A DNA stretch of 64,000 bases from Maratus speciosus (lineage: Eukaryota; Arthropoda; Arachnida; Araneae; Salticidae), in assembly GCA_963932465.1 (NCBI GenBank), contig OZ010791.1:150271915-150335914 (forward strand). The letters are read 5' to 3'. The translations under genes were made by a program, and so were the position numbers. Below are positions 1 to 11,420 of this stretch, piece by piece. Under the pieces are notes generated by a model. It was not told where the DNA came from, searched no databases, and saw only the letters and a program-made list of their open reading frames with translations. How positions within the stretch are numbered: position 1 is the stretch's first letter; each line of letters opens with the position of its first letter.

Positions 1-165
1 GGAGCCTTAAAAAAATTAATGTTTAAACGTGACTGGTAGCCACAATGAGAGAAATCACTAGAAAAGTTAAGAAAAGACGGCAAAAAAAACACGAATCAGT
101 CAAAAAATCATCCAGATTCATTACCAAATGGTTTTCTGAATGAATATTGTGTAGGCAGTGATGTC

Positions 166-692
166 GTCCAGATAGCGCAATTGGAAGAGCATTGGCAGTT
201 AAGGCTGTTCTTAAATCCAAAAGGGCAACTTTATGACATAAGTTTTAATTTATTTTTGTTTGGAAATGCTTGAAACTAGCACGTGTTGTTGTTCAGAAAC
301 TATGTCATCGAGCTGGGTTTTTTTTTTTTTCGTTTTTTTATTTTTTTTTTTTCGTTTTTTTGCAAACGCAATAGATTTTTCAGAAAATAGTGTCAAAGTG
401 GGCGTTTTGAACCAAATTTCCGAGCGAAAGAAGAATAACCACTTAAGAAAGGGCGAGAAAGGACGTTGTAACGTGATCAAAATCGCTTATAACGCAATAG
501 ATAAATTATTTATCAAAAAATGGAAAACACAATTCGATTCTAAATAGCTTCCATGGTCAGGTTTTTCAATTTTACATATTTCTGTTAAAAAATGAATTTG
601 TAAATGTTACAAAACGTTTTGTGCTTGTTGAGCAGAGCAGTTGAAAACAGCCTTAAAGTCAAAGATCCTGTGTTCGAACCCCGACCTAGACA
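166..692 (+). pseudogene. tRNA-like pseudogene split by a TTAA MITE
   Basis: Joining 166-202 to 657-692 (removing the insert and one TTAA copy) gives exactly 73 nt that fit a tRNA cloverleaf. The acceptor stem 166-172 with 685-691 has five of seven pairs. The A box is TAGCGCAATTGG (173-184). The anticodon stem TTGGC/GTCAA (192-196/658-662) pairs fully with one G-T. The B-box-like GTTCGAACC lies at 672-680, and the discriminator base is A692. The 7-nt anticodon loop contains the TTAA that was duplicated by the insertion. Several stem mismatches and a G at loop position 33 mean it was probably already a pseudogene or tRNA-derived SINE head. The isotype cannot be assigned safely; the loop region resembles tRNA-Asn(GTT) with one base lost. 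Confidence 0.55.
203..652 (+). mobile_element. Family A MITE, copy A1 (TTAA target)
   Basis: This 450 bp element begins GGCTGTTCTTAAATCC and ends GTTGAAAACAGCC, so its termini are inverted repeats. It is flanked by TTAA at 199-202 and 653-656. It has internal T tracts and the shared core GTCAAAGTGGGCGTTTTGAA. No intact coding frame is present. The TTAA duplication suggests mobilisation by a piggyBac-type transposase; the terminal sequence itself does not prove this. In this list plus means the orientation of this copy. Confidence 0.85.
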
Positions 693-2277
693 AATTTGTC
701 ACTCAGTATAGGAAAAATTACTACTCACGTGAATGCGAGCGTTACGCAATAACAAATATCTATTTTTAATAGCTAACCTTTAAAAATGCTGAATATTAAA
801 CATACATATGATATGTAAAATATAACCAGCAATTTGACAATAGACAATGGAGCTGAAGTGAGAACATCCTTCCCAACCCTATGGGGAAAAGCAGAAAACA
901 AGTAGCATATTTATGTTATGTCATTTTACACTATCAAAAAAAAAAAAAAAAAAAAAAAAAATGTGAAATGACGAGAAAATTACTAACAGGAGAGTTTCCT
1001 GGCATCCTCCCTTTCTTTAATCATTTCTCTGTTTTTTTTTTTTTTTTTTTTTTTTTTGTTTTTTTTTTTCACAAAAATTCCATTTTTGAAATATCCGTTT
1101 TAAGTGTTACAGTTTTTGATTTTTCCGGGTATTCGCGAAAGTTCCATTTTCGATTTTTTTTGTTTTTTTCATTTTCGATTCTTTCGAGTCGAACCCCCCA
1201 AACCCTCCTTAAAGTCATACATTTGGCTGTTGTCAACAGTTCTTCCTTTATTTATTTATTTATTTATTTCAGTAACGATTTCTATTATTTTATGCTTTAT
1301 GGTCATTGCCTTTTCATTGACTGCTGTTTTTACTAACCTCTCAAGAATTAAGAAATACAGGCAGGTCATTTTTCTCTCAAAATAAGGTCACAAAAGTGAT
1401 CAAATGTCCATTTCGCCGTTCATTTTGCATTAATTTGGAATCCATGGTTTTTAAACAGTGCTTTCATATAAATGTAAAAATCAGCTTTGTTCAATTTCGC
1501 GATAAAGCATAAATATGCGTCAATGTAACTTTTTAATTACTTATTTCTTCTATAATAACATTTTTTTTTTTTTATTCAAAATGCAATTCCAGAAAATAAA
1601 TACATCTTTCGGCTCATATGTCGCTTCTTTCAAGAAAAATGAGGCACGCTTAATTTGATTACATTAAAACATTTTATTTTTTAATTATTTTCATAGTAAG
1701 GTTTCTTGATGTTTCTTTATTGGAAAAAAAATTTTTCATACGAAATTTTTGGCAGGATTTAAAAGTGAACTGAAGTATCATTGAGAATTTCTTACTCTTA
1801 TTAGCTTATTTATGCCGTGGCTTTCTTTTCTTTGAAACAAAACGCACTGTTAAATAAAAAAGATAATAATAATAACAATTTAGGGTTTCTAATAAACATA
1901 ACATAACATAAGAATAATATCATGTAACACATCATTTGGTAATACATCGAGGATGTTCTACTTTGTTTCGCTATCTTTCATAGTTTTTTGAGATAGTGTC
2001 AATAGCCTCAAAATTTTGTCACAAGGGCGCTGCAGTCACTCTTATGACAGCGCCTAGTCGTTTTACTGTAGAAAAAAAAAAAAAAAAACTTGTTCCACTA
2101 TTCTAGCTTTATCTGTTCAAAGTTATTTTAGGATAAAATGACTTTCTTATTCGCGTGTATATGTGTGTTTCAGATGTGTTTCAGCGTCGCGATGTGTGTT
2201 TCAGAACACTCGGGGTACACATGGACATGCTTCTCGTCTATCTTATCTCATGTGTATTTCGGAAAATATTTTTCCTT
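693..2277. other. AT-rich intergenic sequence, no gene seen
   Basis: Contains homopolymer runs (A at about 936-960, T at about 1031-1057 and 1561-1574), a short TTTA repeat near 1248-1269 and an A run near 2071-2088. The open frames here read through poly-A/T tracts and show no recognisable domain. Confidence 0.6.
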
Positions 2278-2281
2278 TTAA

Positions 2282-2708
2282 CGCTGGTCTCAACTGCTGG
2301 GTTCAACAAGCGCAAAATGTTTTGACACATTTACAAATTCATTTTTTAACGGAAAGATATAAAACTGGAAGGGCTGACTATGGAAGCGATTTGGAATCGA
2401 ACAGTGTTTTCCATTTTTTGATAAATAAATCACCTATTGAATTATAAACAATTTTGATCACGTGAAAGGCGTTTTTCACCCTTCATTGAGTGGTTATTCT
2501 TCTTTCGTGCGGAAATTCGGTTCAAAACACCCACTTTGATACTATTTTCTGACAAATCTATTGCGTTCGAAAAAAAAAAAAAAAACCCGGAAAAAACAGT
2601 TCGTTTACTTAGTTTCCGAATAACAACACCTGCTAGTTTCATGCATTTCCGAACAAAAATAAATTAAAACTTATGGCATAAAGTTGCCTTTTGGCTTTGA
2701 GAACAGCC
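2282..2708 (-). mobile_element. Family A MITE, copy A2
   Basis: Full-length 427 bp copy in the opposite orientation to A1, flanked by TTAA (2278-2281 and 2709-2712). It starts CGCTGGTCTCAACTGC and ends TTTGAGAACAGCC. The core TTCAAAACACCCACTTTGA and an A-rich stretch are present. Confidence 0.85.
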
Positions 2709-2712
2709 TTAA

Positions 2713-3151
2713 TATTAACAAAAGATTTTATGTTTTTTATTTTCATATTTTTTCCAGTAACTATACATAACACCTTAAATTTGCACATTATCTTATGATT
2801 GAACTACACATTAGTTTTCATAGAAGCTAGCAGTCCGTAGAAATTAATCAAAATTGAATTTTGTTTAAAAAATCTTATTTAATTTTATGTAATCTCGGAG
2901 CTTCAAACACATCAAATTATAAATTCGAAGCTGTCATACAAATGAAAGCTTCCGAGCTTGAAAGGGCTAGGTTCCTCAAATGAAGCAGAACGTAGCTCTA
3001 CTAAGCATCCTTAGCTTCGATACTTTAGCTTAACTAAAATTTTATCGGACTGATCTACTCTTTCTCAAACAACGTATTACGAAGCATCCTCATATGCATT
3101 TTCTAAGTTCTCTAAAATCCTCCAACAACTTCCAGGATACTTCATTATCGA
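2713..3151. other. AT-rich sequence, no gene seen
   Basis: Lies downstream of the minus-strand exon candidate at 3152-3459. A minus-strand AATAAA occurs near 2736-2741 and could be a polyadenylation signal, but this hexamer is common in such AT-rich DNA. Nothing else is supported. Confidence 0.4.
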
Positions 3152-3459
3152 TTAAATCCTCTGCTTTTCTAACAAAATTCCCATGTAAATTCCGTCCAAG
3201 CGTGCCCTTCGCAGACTTTCGCTGGTCAGCTGTGCACACAAGGCTTGCATATATTCTAGGAGGGCGGAATATTTGAGAGGAACATCGACCCCTGCAGCTG
3301 TGGAAAGGAAGGTATAATTGGTCATTTGCATACCGTAATTGTTTTCCAAGTTGTCCATGATATCCGCAACGACGAGATTACACGTTCCTGGGAGCGATCC
3401 AATTACTCTGTTGTTCGGAGTCCATTTCAGACTGCAACACTCTACTTTAAATGGGAATA
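3152..3459 (-). CDS. Candidate terminal coding exon or retrogene fragment, unknown protein
   Basis: The minus strand has an open frame of 101 codons ending in TAA at 3152-3154. Its base composition is clearly richer in G and C than the flanks and its codons are not biased to A/T, which argues for real coding sequence. The product includes LKWTPNNRVIGSLPG, MDNLENNYGMQMTNYTF, LKYSALLEYMQALC and LDGIYMGILLEKQRI. It looks like a soluble, partly helical protein with no membrane segment. An in-frame TAA lies just upstream at 3460-3462. An AG at 3460-3461 (CTTTGTGCTTAAG) or another at GTGTTGCAG further in could be a splice acceptor, so this may be a last exon. The first in-frame ATG is at 3358. I do not recognise the family. 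A decayed retrogene is the alternative. Confidence 0.45.
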
Positions 3460-3880
3460 CTTAAGCACAAAGTCGTTGACAGAATGACTGCGAGCAGATT
3501 TTGTACAAATATTGAGAAATATTAAGGAAATAGTTGTACTGAATCTCATTGTAAGGCACTTAAGCTGCGAGAAATTTCTGTCTTAGAATTAAATTTCCTT
3601 TCATAAAAATTTCAGTGCTATGCCTGAAATGTACACGATCTTTGTGCGGTTACTTTGAAATGTTCTTAAACTCATCGCGTGTCAAAATTAGCACATAATG
3701 ATACATTTTAAAATTTGCTTAAAAACGTGCAGAACATCTTAGTATTTATGTTTCTTCTTAGAAAATTTGAACAAGATTTTTTTGAAATCGAAAATTACAG
3801 CATAGAATCAAAGACTTATTCCCACCTAACACACTTCACCCCTCTATGCCCGGGTCTGTGTTCATTGATTAAATGAGCCC
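3460..3880. other. AT-rich sequence upstream of the exon candidate
   Basis: If the exon at 3152-3459 is real, this would be the end of its preceding intron on the minus strand. No repeat or coding signal is recognised. Confidence 0.35.
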
Positions 3881-3884
3881 TTAA

Positions 3885-4285
3885 AGCTGTGTTCTTAAAA
3901 CGTTTTAACATATTTACAAATTCATTTTTTAACGGAAAGATATTAAATTGGAAAAGCCTGGCCATGGAAGCGATTTGGAATTAAACCGGTTTTTCCACTT
4001 TTTGATCAATCAATTACCTATTGAATTATAAGCGATTCGATCACGTAACAAACACGTTTTTCGCCCGCCCTTGAGTGCTCTTTCTCCCTTCGCGAGGAAA
4101 TTCGGTTCAAAACGCCCACTTTGACAGTATTTTCTGAAAGATCTATTGCGTTTGCAAAAAAAATGAAAAAAAAAACAGCTCAATTATATAGTTTCTGAAC
4201 AACACCAGCTAGTTTCATGCATTTTCGAACAAAAATAAATTAAAACTTATGTCAGAAAGTTGCCCTTTTGGATTTAAGAACACCC
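3885..4285 (-). mobile_element. Family A MITE, copy A3
   Basis: A 401 bp copy flanked by TTAA (3881-3884 and 4286-4289). The left end AGCTGTGTTCTTAAAACG has lost the segment that in other copies includes CTGCTCAACAAGCGC. The rest aligns to A2, including TTCAAAACGCCCACTTTGAC. Confidence 0.8.
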
Positions 4286-4570
4286 TTAAAGTCAACTTGT
4301 CATGTCTTAAAATCATCATAAAATCTATTGAAATATTTAATTTTTTAAAACGCCTTAATTTTTTAAAACTAGAACATGTCGATTATTAAATGTAAATTTG
4401 CTGTTTATCCCTATCTTACGTTTCTTCTTTTCTTCAATTTCTAAATATCAATGGCACTGATGATTTCGAGAGGCAAATTTTACTGGTAAAGGATGCTTTT
4501 AAACTTAATTTTATGACATAAACTCGCAAAAAAAGTACAGATCCAGTATTGTCACTTTTTTTTTTCTTTA

Positions 4571-4984
4571 GGCTGTTTTTAAATCCAAAAGGGCAACTTT
4601 ATGCGATAATTTTAATTTATTTTTATTCGGAAATGCATGCAACTAGCAGGTGTTGTTGTTCAGAAACTATGTAATCGAACTGTCTTTTCCGTTTTTTTGC
4701 AAACGCAATAGATCTTTCAGAAACTAGTGTCAAAGTGGGAGTTTTGAACCGAATTTCTGCTCGAAAGAATAATAACCACTCAAGAAAGGGTGAAAAACGT
4801 CTTTGTCACGTGATCAACATCGCTTATAACTCAATAGGTAATTTATTTATCAAAAAATGGAAAACACAGTTCGATTCCAAATCTCTTCCATAGTCAGCCG
4901 TCCTAATTTTATATCTTTCCGTTAAAAAAAAGAATTTGTAAATGCGTCAAAACGTTTTGCGCTTGTTGAGCAGAGCAAACAGTC
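4571..4984 (+). mobile_element. Family A MITE, copy A4
   Basis: A 414 bp copy in A1 orientation, starting GGCTGTTTTTAAATCC and ending GAGCAGAGCAAACAGTC. The flanks are TTTA and TTAC, decayed from TTAA. It is only about 285 bp from A3 and in opposite orientation. Confidence 0.8.
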
Positions 4985-5817
4985 TTACTCAAATAAATTG
5001 ATTTCTATGATTTCTTTTTAAATAAAAATAGTAGTTTTATTTACTTACAGATTAAATAACGCAAATATTACAAATTTAAAAAGATTGTATACCAAGCTAT
5101 CTGAATTTCGAAAAAAATAGCCCAACGAGCAACACTGTATATAGATCAGTCAACATTAGCTGAAATTTTTCTGTAAATGTATAGTGAATAGCAATGAAAC
5201 ATGCCACTTTTATGTATATTTATATTTCCATACACATAAAAAGAAAACCTTAGTGAGATCTAGTATTTAATTTTTTCATGTGAAAGTGAAGATTGGTAAA
5301 TAAGACAGCGTCGCAAAAGAAGGCTTGCCTAAACCCCCTAAAAAATGTTTTAAGTAAAAGCTGGTGAATCTAGCTTCAAAATTTTCATTGTTATGCAAGT
5401 TTTACAGTGCAATAACTTTATGAATAAATTCGACATTTGCTTACAAATTATTTAACATTTTTTTTAAACTTCAAAACTTGTATATTCTTCAAAGAAAATT
5501 ATATGGTATTTCCAAGAAGAAATAAAAAAAAATTATCAGACTTTATTATTTTTTTTTATTTTTTTTTATTTATTTATTTATTTTTTTTTTTTTCATGAAT
5601 CCTTCAAATGAAAATCTGTACCAGCTTTTAACATTCCAATATGGTGTAAGTTTCCTTAGCTCAATAAATTTAAGAATTAATTTAAAATATGCTTACAAAA
5701 CGCATAATGATTTTTCGACCAGTATATTCTTCAAATGAAACGATATTTTTTAAAAAAGCATTATTTTATGAGACTTTGAAATTTCGTTTAAACGAATCAT
5801 TGATGCCATTGTATTTT
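4985..5817. other. AT-rich sequence, no gene seen
   Basis: Contains T-rich low-complexity sequence at about 5549-5594 and no recognisable repeat ends or coding signal. Confidence 0.5.
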
Positions 5818-5821
5818 TTAA

Positions 5822-6017
5822 CCCCTTCGAGACCGGCGGCTTTTACACAAATTTTATTCGGTTGGAACCACTTAAAAAAAGTTATCTTTACTGTAACAAT
5901 CCCAAAAATGCTCTAATTAAAAAAACTAAATATTACTTATCTTTTTTACTGGTGCTTAAAACAAATTCTGTATGCTATTTTTGAGGATGCATATATGCAC
6001 CTATGGTCCCGAACGGG
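5822..6017 (+). mobile_element. Short piggyBac-like MITE, TTAA flanks
   Basis: A 196 bp element flanked by TTAA at 5818-5821 and 6018-6021. It starts CCCCTTCGAGACCGGC and ends GGTCCCGAACGGG, giving imperfect terminal inverted repeats. It is a sister of the copy at 52661-52858; both carry a GATGCATATATGCA palindrome near the right end. TTAA plus a CCY start is typical of piggyBac-mobilised MITEs. Confidence 0.75.
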
Positions 6018-6235
6018 TTAAATACTTTCACATAAATATTTCTTTTATGCCTTTTTGTATACTTACGATCTTCTGTCAAAATAAACATGAGTGGCAATAT
6101 CTATTCTCCCTATATAAAATTAATATGAAACGAATTTAACTATTTTATCAAATGACTACTATATGAATTAGAATTAGAATACATGAATTGCATACATGAA
6201 GCGCTTAAATTTGTGGTTTGTAGTACCATTTTGAA

Positions 6236-7019
6236 AGATAGATAGACAGATAGAGAGAGAGATACACAGACAGACGGACAGATAGATAGAGACATACATA
6301 TACCGATAAAGAAACAGATAAGGAACACTTTTAAACAGATACAGATAAAGAGACACAGTCAAAGAGACACAGATAAAGAGGCAGAGATAAAAAGACAGCG
6401 ATAAACAGCGATAAAAAGATAAAAATAAAGAGACAAACAGAAAGAAACACGGTTAAAGATACAGACAGAGAGACACGGATAAAGAGACACAGAGAGATAT
6501 GCTGATATAAAGAGATAGGGATAAAGATATAGCAATAAAGAGACAGACAGACTGAGATACAGATAAAGAGACAGCAGAAAGAGACACAGTTAAAGAAATA
6601 CAAATAAAGCGACAGAGATAAAAAAGACAGAGATGAAGAGCTACATATAGAAAAATACATAAAGAGACAGCGATAAATATACACAGATAAAGAGATAGAC
6701 AGAAAGAGTAACAAATGAAGAGGCAGCAACAGAGAGACGTATACACAGTTAAATAGACATACAGAAAGATATGAGGTAAATAGACAACAACAAACGATAA
6801 ACAAAAACAGCGATAAAGAGACACAGGGGTAAAGGGAGAGATATACAGACAGCAATAACGAGAAAAAGATAAATAGACATACAGAAAGAGATCCAGGAAA
6901 AGAGACAGCGATAAAGATAGAAAACCAGACTCAGGTAAAGAGACAGGAATAAAGAAATAGCAATAAACGGACACAAGATAAACACACAGATATAAAACGA
7001 CACAAAGAGAGAGACAGAC

Positions 7020-7062
<43 letters not shown>

Positions 7063-7230
7063 ATAGATAAAGAGACTGAAAAAGAATGAGTGAAAATGAA
7101 TAAATAAATGTTAAATAGATAGACAGAGAGACTAACAGACAGTCAGACAGATAGATAGGCAAACAGGCAGACCTATATATAGCTGAAGAGACAGGCATGC
7201 AAGGAGACAGACAGACAAAGAAAAGTCCCG
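6236..7230. repeat. Degenerate purine-rich satellite-like tract
   Basis: About 1 kb of irregular repeats built on AGAGACAG, AGATAAAG and GATAGA words, interrupted by a 40-base A run (7022-7061). The complementary strand reads as long open frames of Ser/Leu/Tyr/Phe/Cys only. These are translations of the repeat, not genes. Confidence 0.85.
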
Positions 7231-7378
7231 GGTTGGCTCATGAAAGGTGCAGGGGGCAGTGTCCTAGTATAAACTATAAACTAAAAATAAATGTAAGATA
7301 ATTTTAAAGCAAAACATGTATACCATTCACATATAATTTCACATTCAGACGTATCATCGGATGTTCAGAGATGATAAA

Positions 7379-7790
7379 GGGTGTACTCGAATCCAAACTG
7401 CTTATTTCTGACTCATTTTTAAATTCATTTTTGTTCTGAAACGCATCAAATTGGCAGATTCTCTTATCCAGAAAGGATATAATGTGCCGTGCTGGTCGAT
7501 TTTTTGATAAAGGCAGAATATGTTGCAAAAAATGCTGTCAAAGTTGGCGTTTTGAACTGAATTTCCCGAAGCGAGAGAGCTGGGAACGAAAAAAATGGTC
7601 ATACTTAGAAATTAATTGTTTATAAATCAAGTTATAATTAATTAGGCGAAAAATGAAAACACACGGCTCTTATCCATCTCTTCAAAAATTACATCAGCAA
7701 GTTTCATGTTTTTACTTTTAAAAATAACTCCGAAAATGTGTCAGAAAATTTCGACTTGTTGAGAGGGAAAAATATTTTTTTCTCTCCAAA
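7379..7790 (+). mobile_element. Family B MITE, copy B1
   Basis: Starts GGGTGTACTCGAATCC and carries the family B landmarks TTGGCAGATTCTCTTAT, AAAGTTGGCGTTTTGAA and TGTGTCAGAAAATTTCGA. The right end has decayed, lacking the terminal ACACCC TTAA. Confidence 0.75.
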
Positions 7791-8033
7791 ATTTCCATTT
7801 TTACTGTTAGTTTAAACAGTACTCTAGAATTTTTAGAATAAAACGGTCTAAACCGCACGTAAATAGCGGAATTAGAACAAAAGATATAATGTTTTTTATG
7901 TTATAGTGCAGTGTTCACAACGTGATGTGCAAATTCCACAGGTGGCAATTCCAGATTTGCTATTAATCCATTACCTGCCTGTTTATTCCTACCTTCTCTT
8001 TTTAGGAAAAGTAAACTTAATATATGTAGTTTC
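7791..8033. other. AT-rich spacer, no gene seen
   Basis: No coding signal or repeat ends recognised between copies B1 and A5. Confidence 0.4.
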
Positions 8034-8037
8034 TTAA

Positions 8038-8455
8038 GGCTGGTCTTAACTACCCTGCTCAACAAGCGCAAAACGTTTTGACACATTTACAAATTCATTT
8101 TTTTAACGGAAAGGTGGAAAGCCTGGCCATGGAAGCGATTTGGAATTGAACTGTTTTTCTCCTTTTTTTTTATCAATCAATTACCTATTGAGTTATAAGC
8201 TATCTTGATCACGTGACAAACACGTTTTTCGCCCTCTCTTGAGTGCTCTTTCTTCCTTCGCGCGGAAATTCGGTTCAAAACGCCCACTTTGAAACTATTT
8301 CTGAAAGATTTATTGCGTTCGAAAAAAAAAAAAAAGGAAAAACAGCTCAATTACATAGTTTCTGAACAACAACACCAGCCATTTTCAAGCATTTTGGAAG
8401 AAAAATAAATTAAAACTTATGTCAGAAAGTTGCCCTTTTAGATTTGAGAACACTT
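8038..8455 (-). mobile_element. Family A MITE, copy A5
   Basis: A 418 bp copy flanked by TTAA (8034-8037 and 8456-8459). It starts GGCTGGTCTTAACTACC and ends TTTGAGAACACTT. It contains GATCACGTGACAAACACG and an A run at the position where other copies have one. Confidence 0.8.
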
Positions 8456-8459
8456 TTAA

Positions 8460-10469
8460 AATAAAACAAGGAAAAAAAGATTTTTATTCTATTTTCAAAA
8501 ATTTTCGAACAAAAATTGAAAATGCGTCTATAGGATAAATAATTGCATAAAAATTTTAAAGATATTTAGACAGCATTTTTAATATTTGAAATTTTTTATT
8601 ATTTTTCCGATTACAGTTGAGTTTTTATAGCTTTTTCGATTAGTATTTACGAAATAAGACCTATATTTATATTCTTTCTCCAATGGTAGCAAGCATGGCG
8701 GATGAGCTTTGAGCAGGAAGAACATCTGACTGCAGATGCGTTTCATTTACATAAACAAACGTTCCACTTTCAAGCGTCACAAATCAGTTTAATTCACTAA
8801 TCATTAATGAATTCGTTTCATTAATCAGTTTAATGACCCATGAAAAAAGTCTGATCACTTTAAAAAGGGATGCACTCATTGCTATATTCAACTAATGCTA
8901 AATTAGCTATGATTTTATTCATTATTATATTTTACCAGTGTAAACGCCCGTCGTAGCACGGTGGTAGGCAAAGGTCGTAGTTTTCCCTTAAAATTTTAAA
9001 TAATTGATAAAAAGAAAAAAAAAAATTATATATGATTACTCCATAATCGAGTTATTTGGTTTAAAAATCATAAAAAGTCTGTAAATTGAAATACAGTTTT
9101 CAAACAATTTACATTTGAAAGTACACCATCCCTATTCAAAGGTATAAAATTTAAAATTATGTAATGTTAAGAAGTAATTAAGTTTGAAAAAAAAAAAAAA
9201 AAAAAAAAAAAGAGAGAGTGAGAAAATTATTCATCAAATCAATTTTTCCAAAATAAATTAAACATACAAATCTGAAACAAACTAAAGACTATGTTTATTA
9301 CATTAATAACTCAGAAAATAAGAGTACTTTTATGTTAACTTGGCGATGTCATAAATCGCCAAATATTGTTCCCATTGACCTCACTCATATTGCATTAATT
9401 TCACTTAAAATGTAAACATTTAGCACATTTCCATTAAAAAGTATAACTTTTATTTAAAATACAAACATTCAAATACATGTCTTTCACTCATTTCCTTTAA
9501 AACACATAACAGTAATGATAAATACCATATCATTTTATTTCAACTTTAAAGCATTGTTTCTAAATCACACACCCGAAAAAATAACTACTATTGGCCAAAA
9601 AACCCCTATTATTGGCCAGATTTGCCCCTGTATAACATAAAAGTATCGAAAATAGACTTGAGTTTTCTAAGACTTTGCTTTTAAATTAAAAAATATTTTC
9701 ATTGGTTCGTAGGCGAATGACGTCAAAGGCATATTAATGCTATAGGAGTTCAAATATTGAATGCGCCAAAGTTTTTAAATTTTTATCAATGAATTCTCAA
9801 AAATGAATGACTCACTACACATTGTTTACATTTGTAAAATTAATCACAATTTCTGAAATGTTCGTTTGTTTATATCGGTAATCTGTTGTTGGTAGAATAA
9901 TTTTTTGCCTTTCTAACGCAGTTTGTCTAACAATTTTCTGACAAATACTGTTCTAGCTATTAATTTTTTCAGTAACTTCAAATGTTTCATTTTCGAAGAT
10001 TAATCTGTGGCAACGATTAGCGAATAACCCAGTTGTCAGCAACGCGTAGCTTTTTCTTAAAGAAGATTAGGTTTTCTTTTCAAAATGCTTCCTCTTTTGG
10101 TAACTGAAATTATTTATAATTCGAATATTGATCGCATACTTCGTCAGTTCGAATTAAAATGAATCCACTGTAATTTGAATAGAGATTTTCTTCCCTTTTC
10201 CTAGAAAATTTATTAGTAGTTTGCCCTTGAACAAATTAACTTATATCAATGGTTCAACATACATATATGTATACACATATATATATATGTATAATTAAGT
10301 CCATAAATCACCGTCTACTCTTTAAAAATGGTAAAATTTTGTATAAAAATATATGTCTCACATACACACATTTGAATTTAACAGCTAAAAAAAGTCGCAC
10401 TTATTTTTACGTTCATTACGGTTAGGCAATTTCCTCTTTTCTAATTTATATGCCCACTTTCGCAATCGA
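8460..10469. other. 2 kb AT-rich sequence, no gene seen
   Basis: Holds an A run at about 9187-9211, a near-duplicate CTATTATTGGCCA/CTACTATTGGCCA at about 9587-9618, and a TA-rich microsatellite at about 10260-10293. No open frame with coding character and no known element ends were recognised. Confidence 0.5.
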
Positions 10470-11420
10470 AAATTTCAGTAAAATTTGATTGCGTTCACGG
10501 AACTAATTTTTTCGTGACTATCTCTCTCGGGAACAAATTTGCCCGAACATACTACTCTCATTTCGCACAACTTTCGACCTTCGTTGGAGAAAATTGAGAA
10601 AATTAGTTCGCCATCAAACTGCCGTTTGGAAGTGCGTTTTCCATTCCCAAGCCGTTCCTTTTTAATCCGTGCTCTTTTCTTACTACCATCACAGCCATTC
10701 TGCACCTCACCTCTACTCACAAAATTATCCTCAGCCGAAATCAACGCAACACCTCCCCCACCTCCCTCCAGCTCACTTCCTAACTTCTCTTCTGTTGTCA
10801 CCATTAACGACCTCATTAACCGCAGCAGTTTGATATTCGGCCCCGAGATGTCGCTTGCATCGGACTTGGAACGAAAAGTTTTAATCATCCGCGGGAAAAA
10901 GAAATGCTCTCTCTCTCTCCCTCTCTCTCTTGTTCTAAAACTAGAGAGAAGAAAATTATGGTTCGAACGATCGGATAAATGGGGTGCGCGCAACTGAGGA
11001 GCGATTTATTTTTGCAGCAATGCACACTAAGTCTCTCTCTTCTCGTTTGAACTTCCGCTAATTATTTCCGAGCTCTTAAGAAGACCATACGGAAGTCGTG
11101 AGAATTGAAAGCGGCTCCTTAGGGAGACGTGGAAAAGGAATTTTCCGATATGCAGTACAGCAAGTGAATTAAGTCAATGATTCACGAGACATTAAATTCT
11201 GTTCAGCGCTTAGATGATTCATGAGAAAGAAGTCAGGGATTAAAAACGCAACTCGGATTTGCCCAAAGCGTAATTTCGGATGTAAATGCGGAGAGAGAGA
11301 GAACTCTCTCTCTCTCACTGCAGCTGTTCTACATCCCACGAAGCTCAAAGATCGGGATAGTTAGTCTCTCGTAGAGTGATAAACTATCAAAAGGAAGTAA
11401 CTTTCAAAGTTTTCATTCTA
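10470..11420. promoter_or_regulatory. GC-richer unique island, possible promoter or first-exon region
   Basis: Base composition shifts to higher G+C and the sequence matches no other repeat in the window. Both strands stay open for 150-170 codons (plus 10539-10997, minus 10475-10993), with Pro- or Gly-rich runs from CCTCCCCCACC sequence, so neither is convincing as a protein. CT/GA repeats (10905-10930, 11034-11045, 11290-11319) resemble GAGA-factor targets common at arthropod promoters. The perfect GA/CT inverted repeat at about 11290-11318 could form a hairpin. No definite TATA or initiator was chosen. It could equally be a non-coding conserved block. Confidence 0.3.

Noticed and set aside
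881..1336. 151-codon plus-strand frame
   Set aside because: It reads through poly-A and poly-T tracts (Lys and Phe runs).
6331..7198. Three overlapping minus-strand open frames of 149-203 codons
   Set aside because: They translate the purine satellite and poly-A run into Ser/Leu/Tyr/Phe-only sequence in several frames at once. There is no domain and no coding composition.
10475..10997. Opposing open frames of 172 and 152 codons
   Set aside because: Both strands are open over the same stretch with CT and CCTCC low complexity. Neither shows a domain, so I kept the region as a composition island only.
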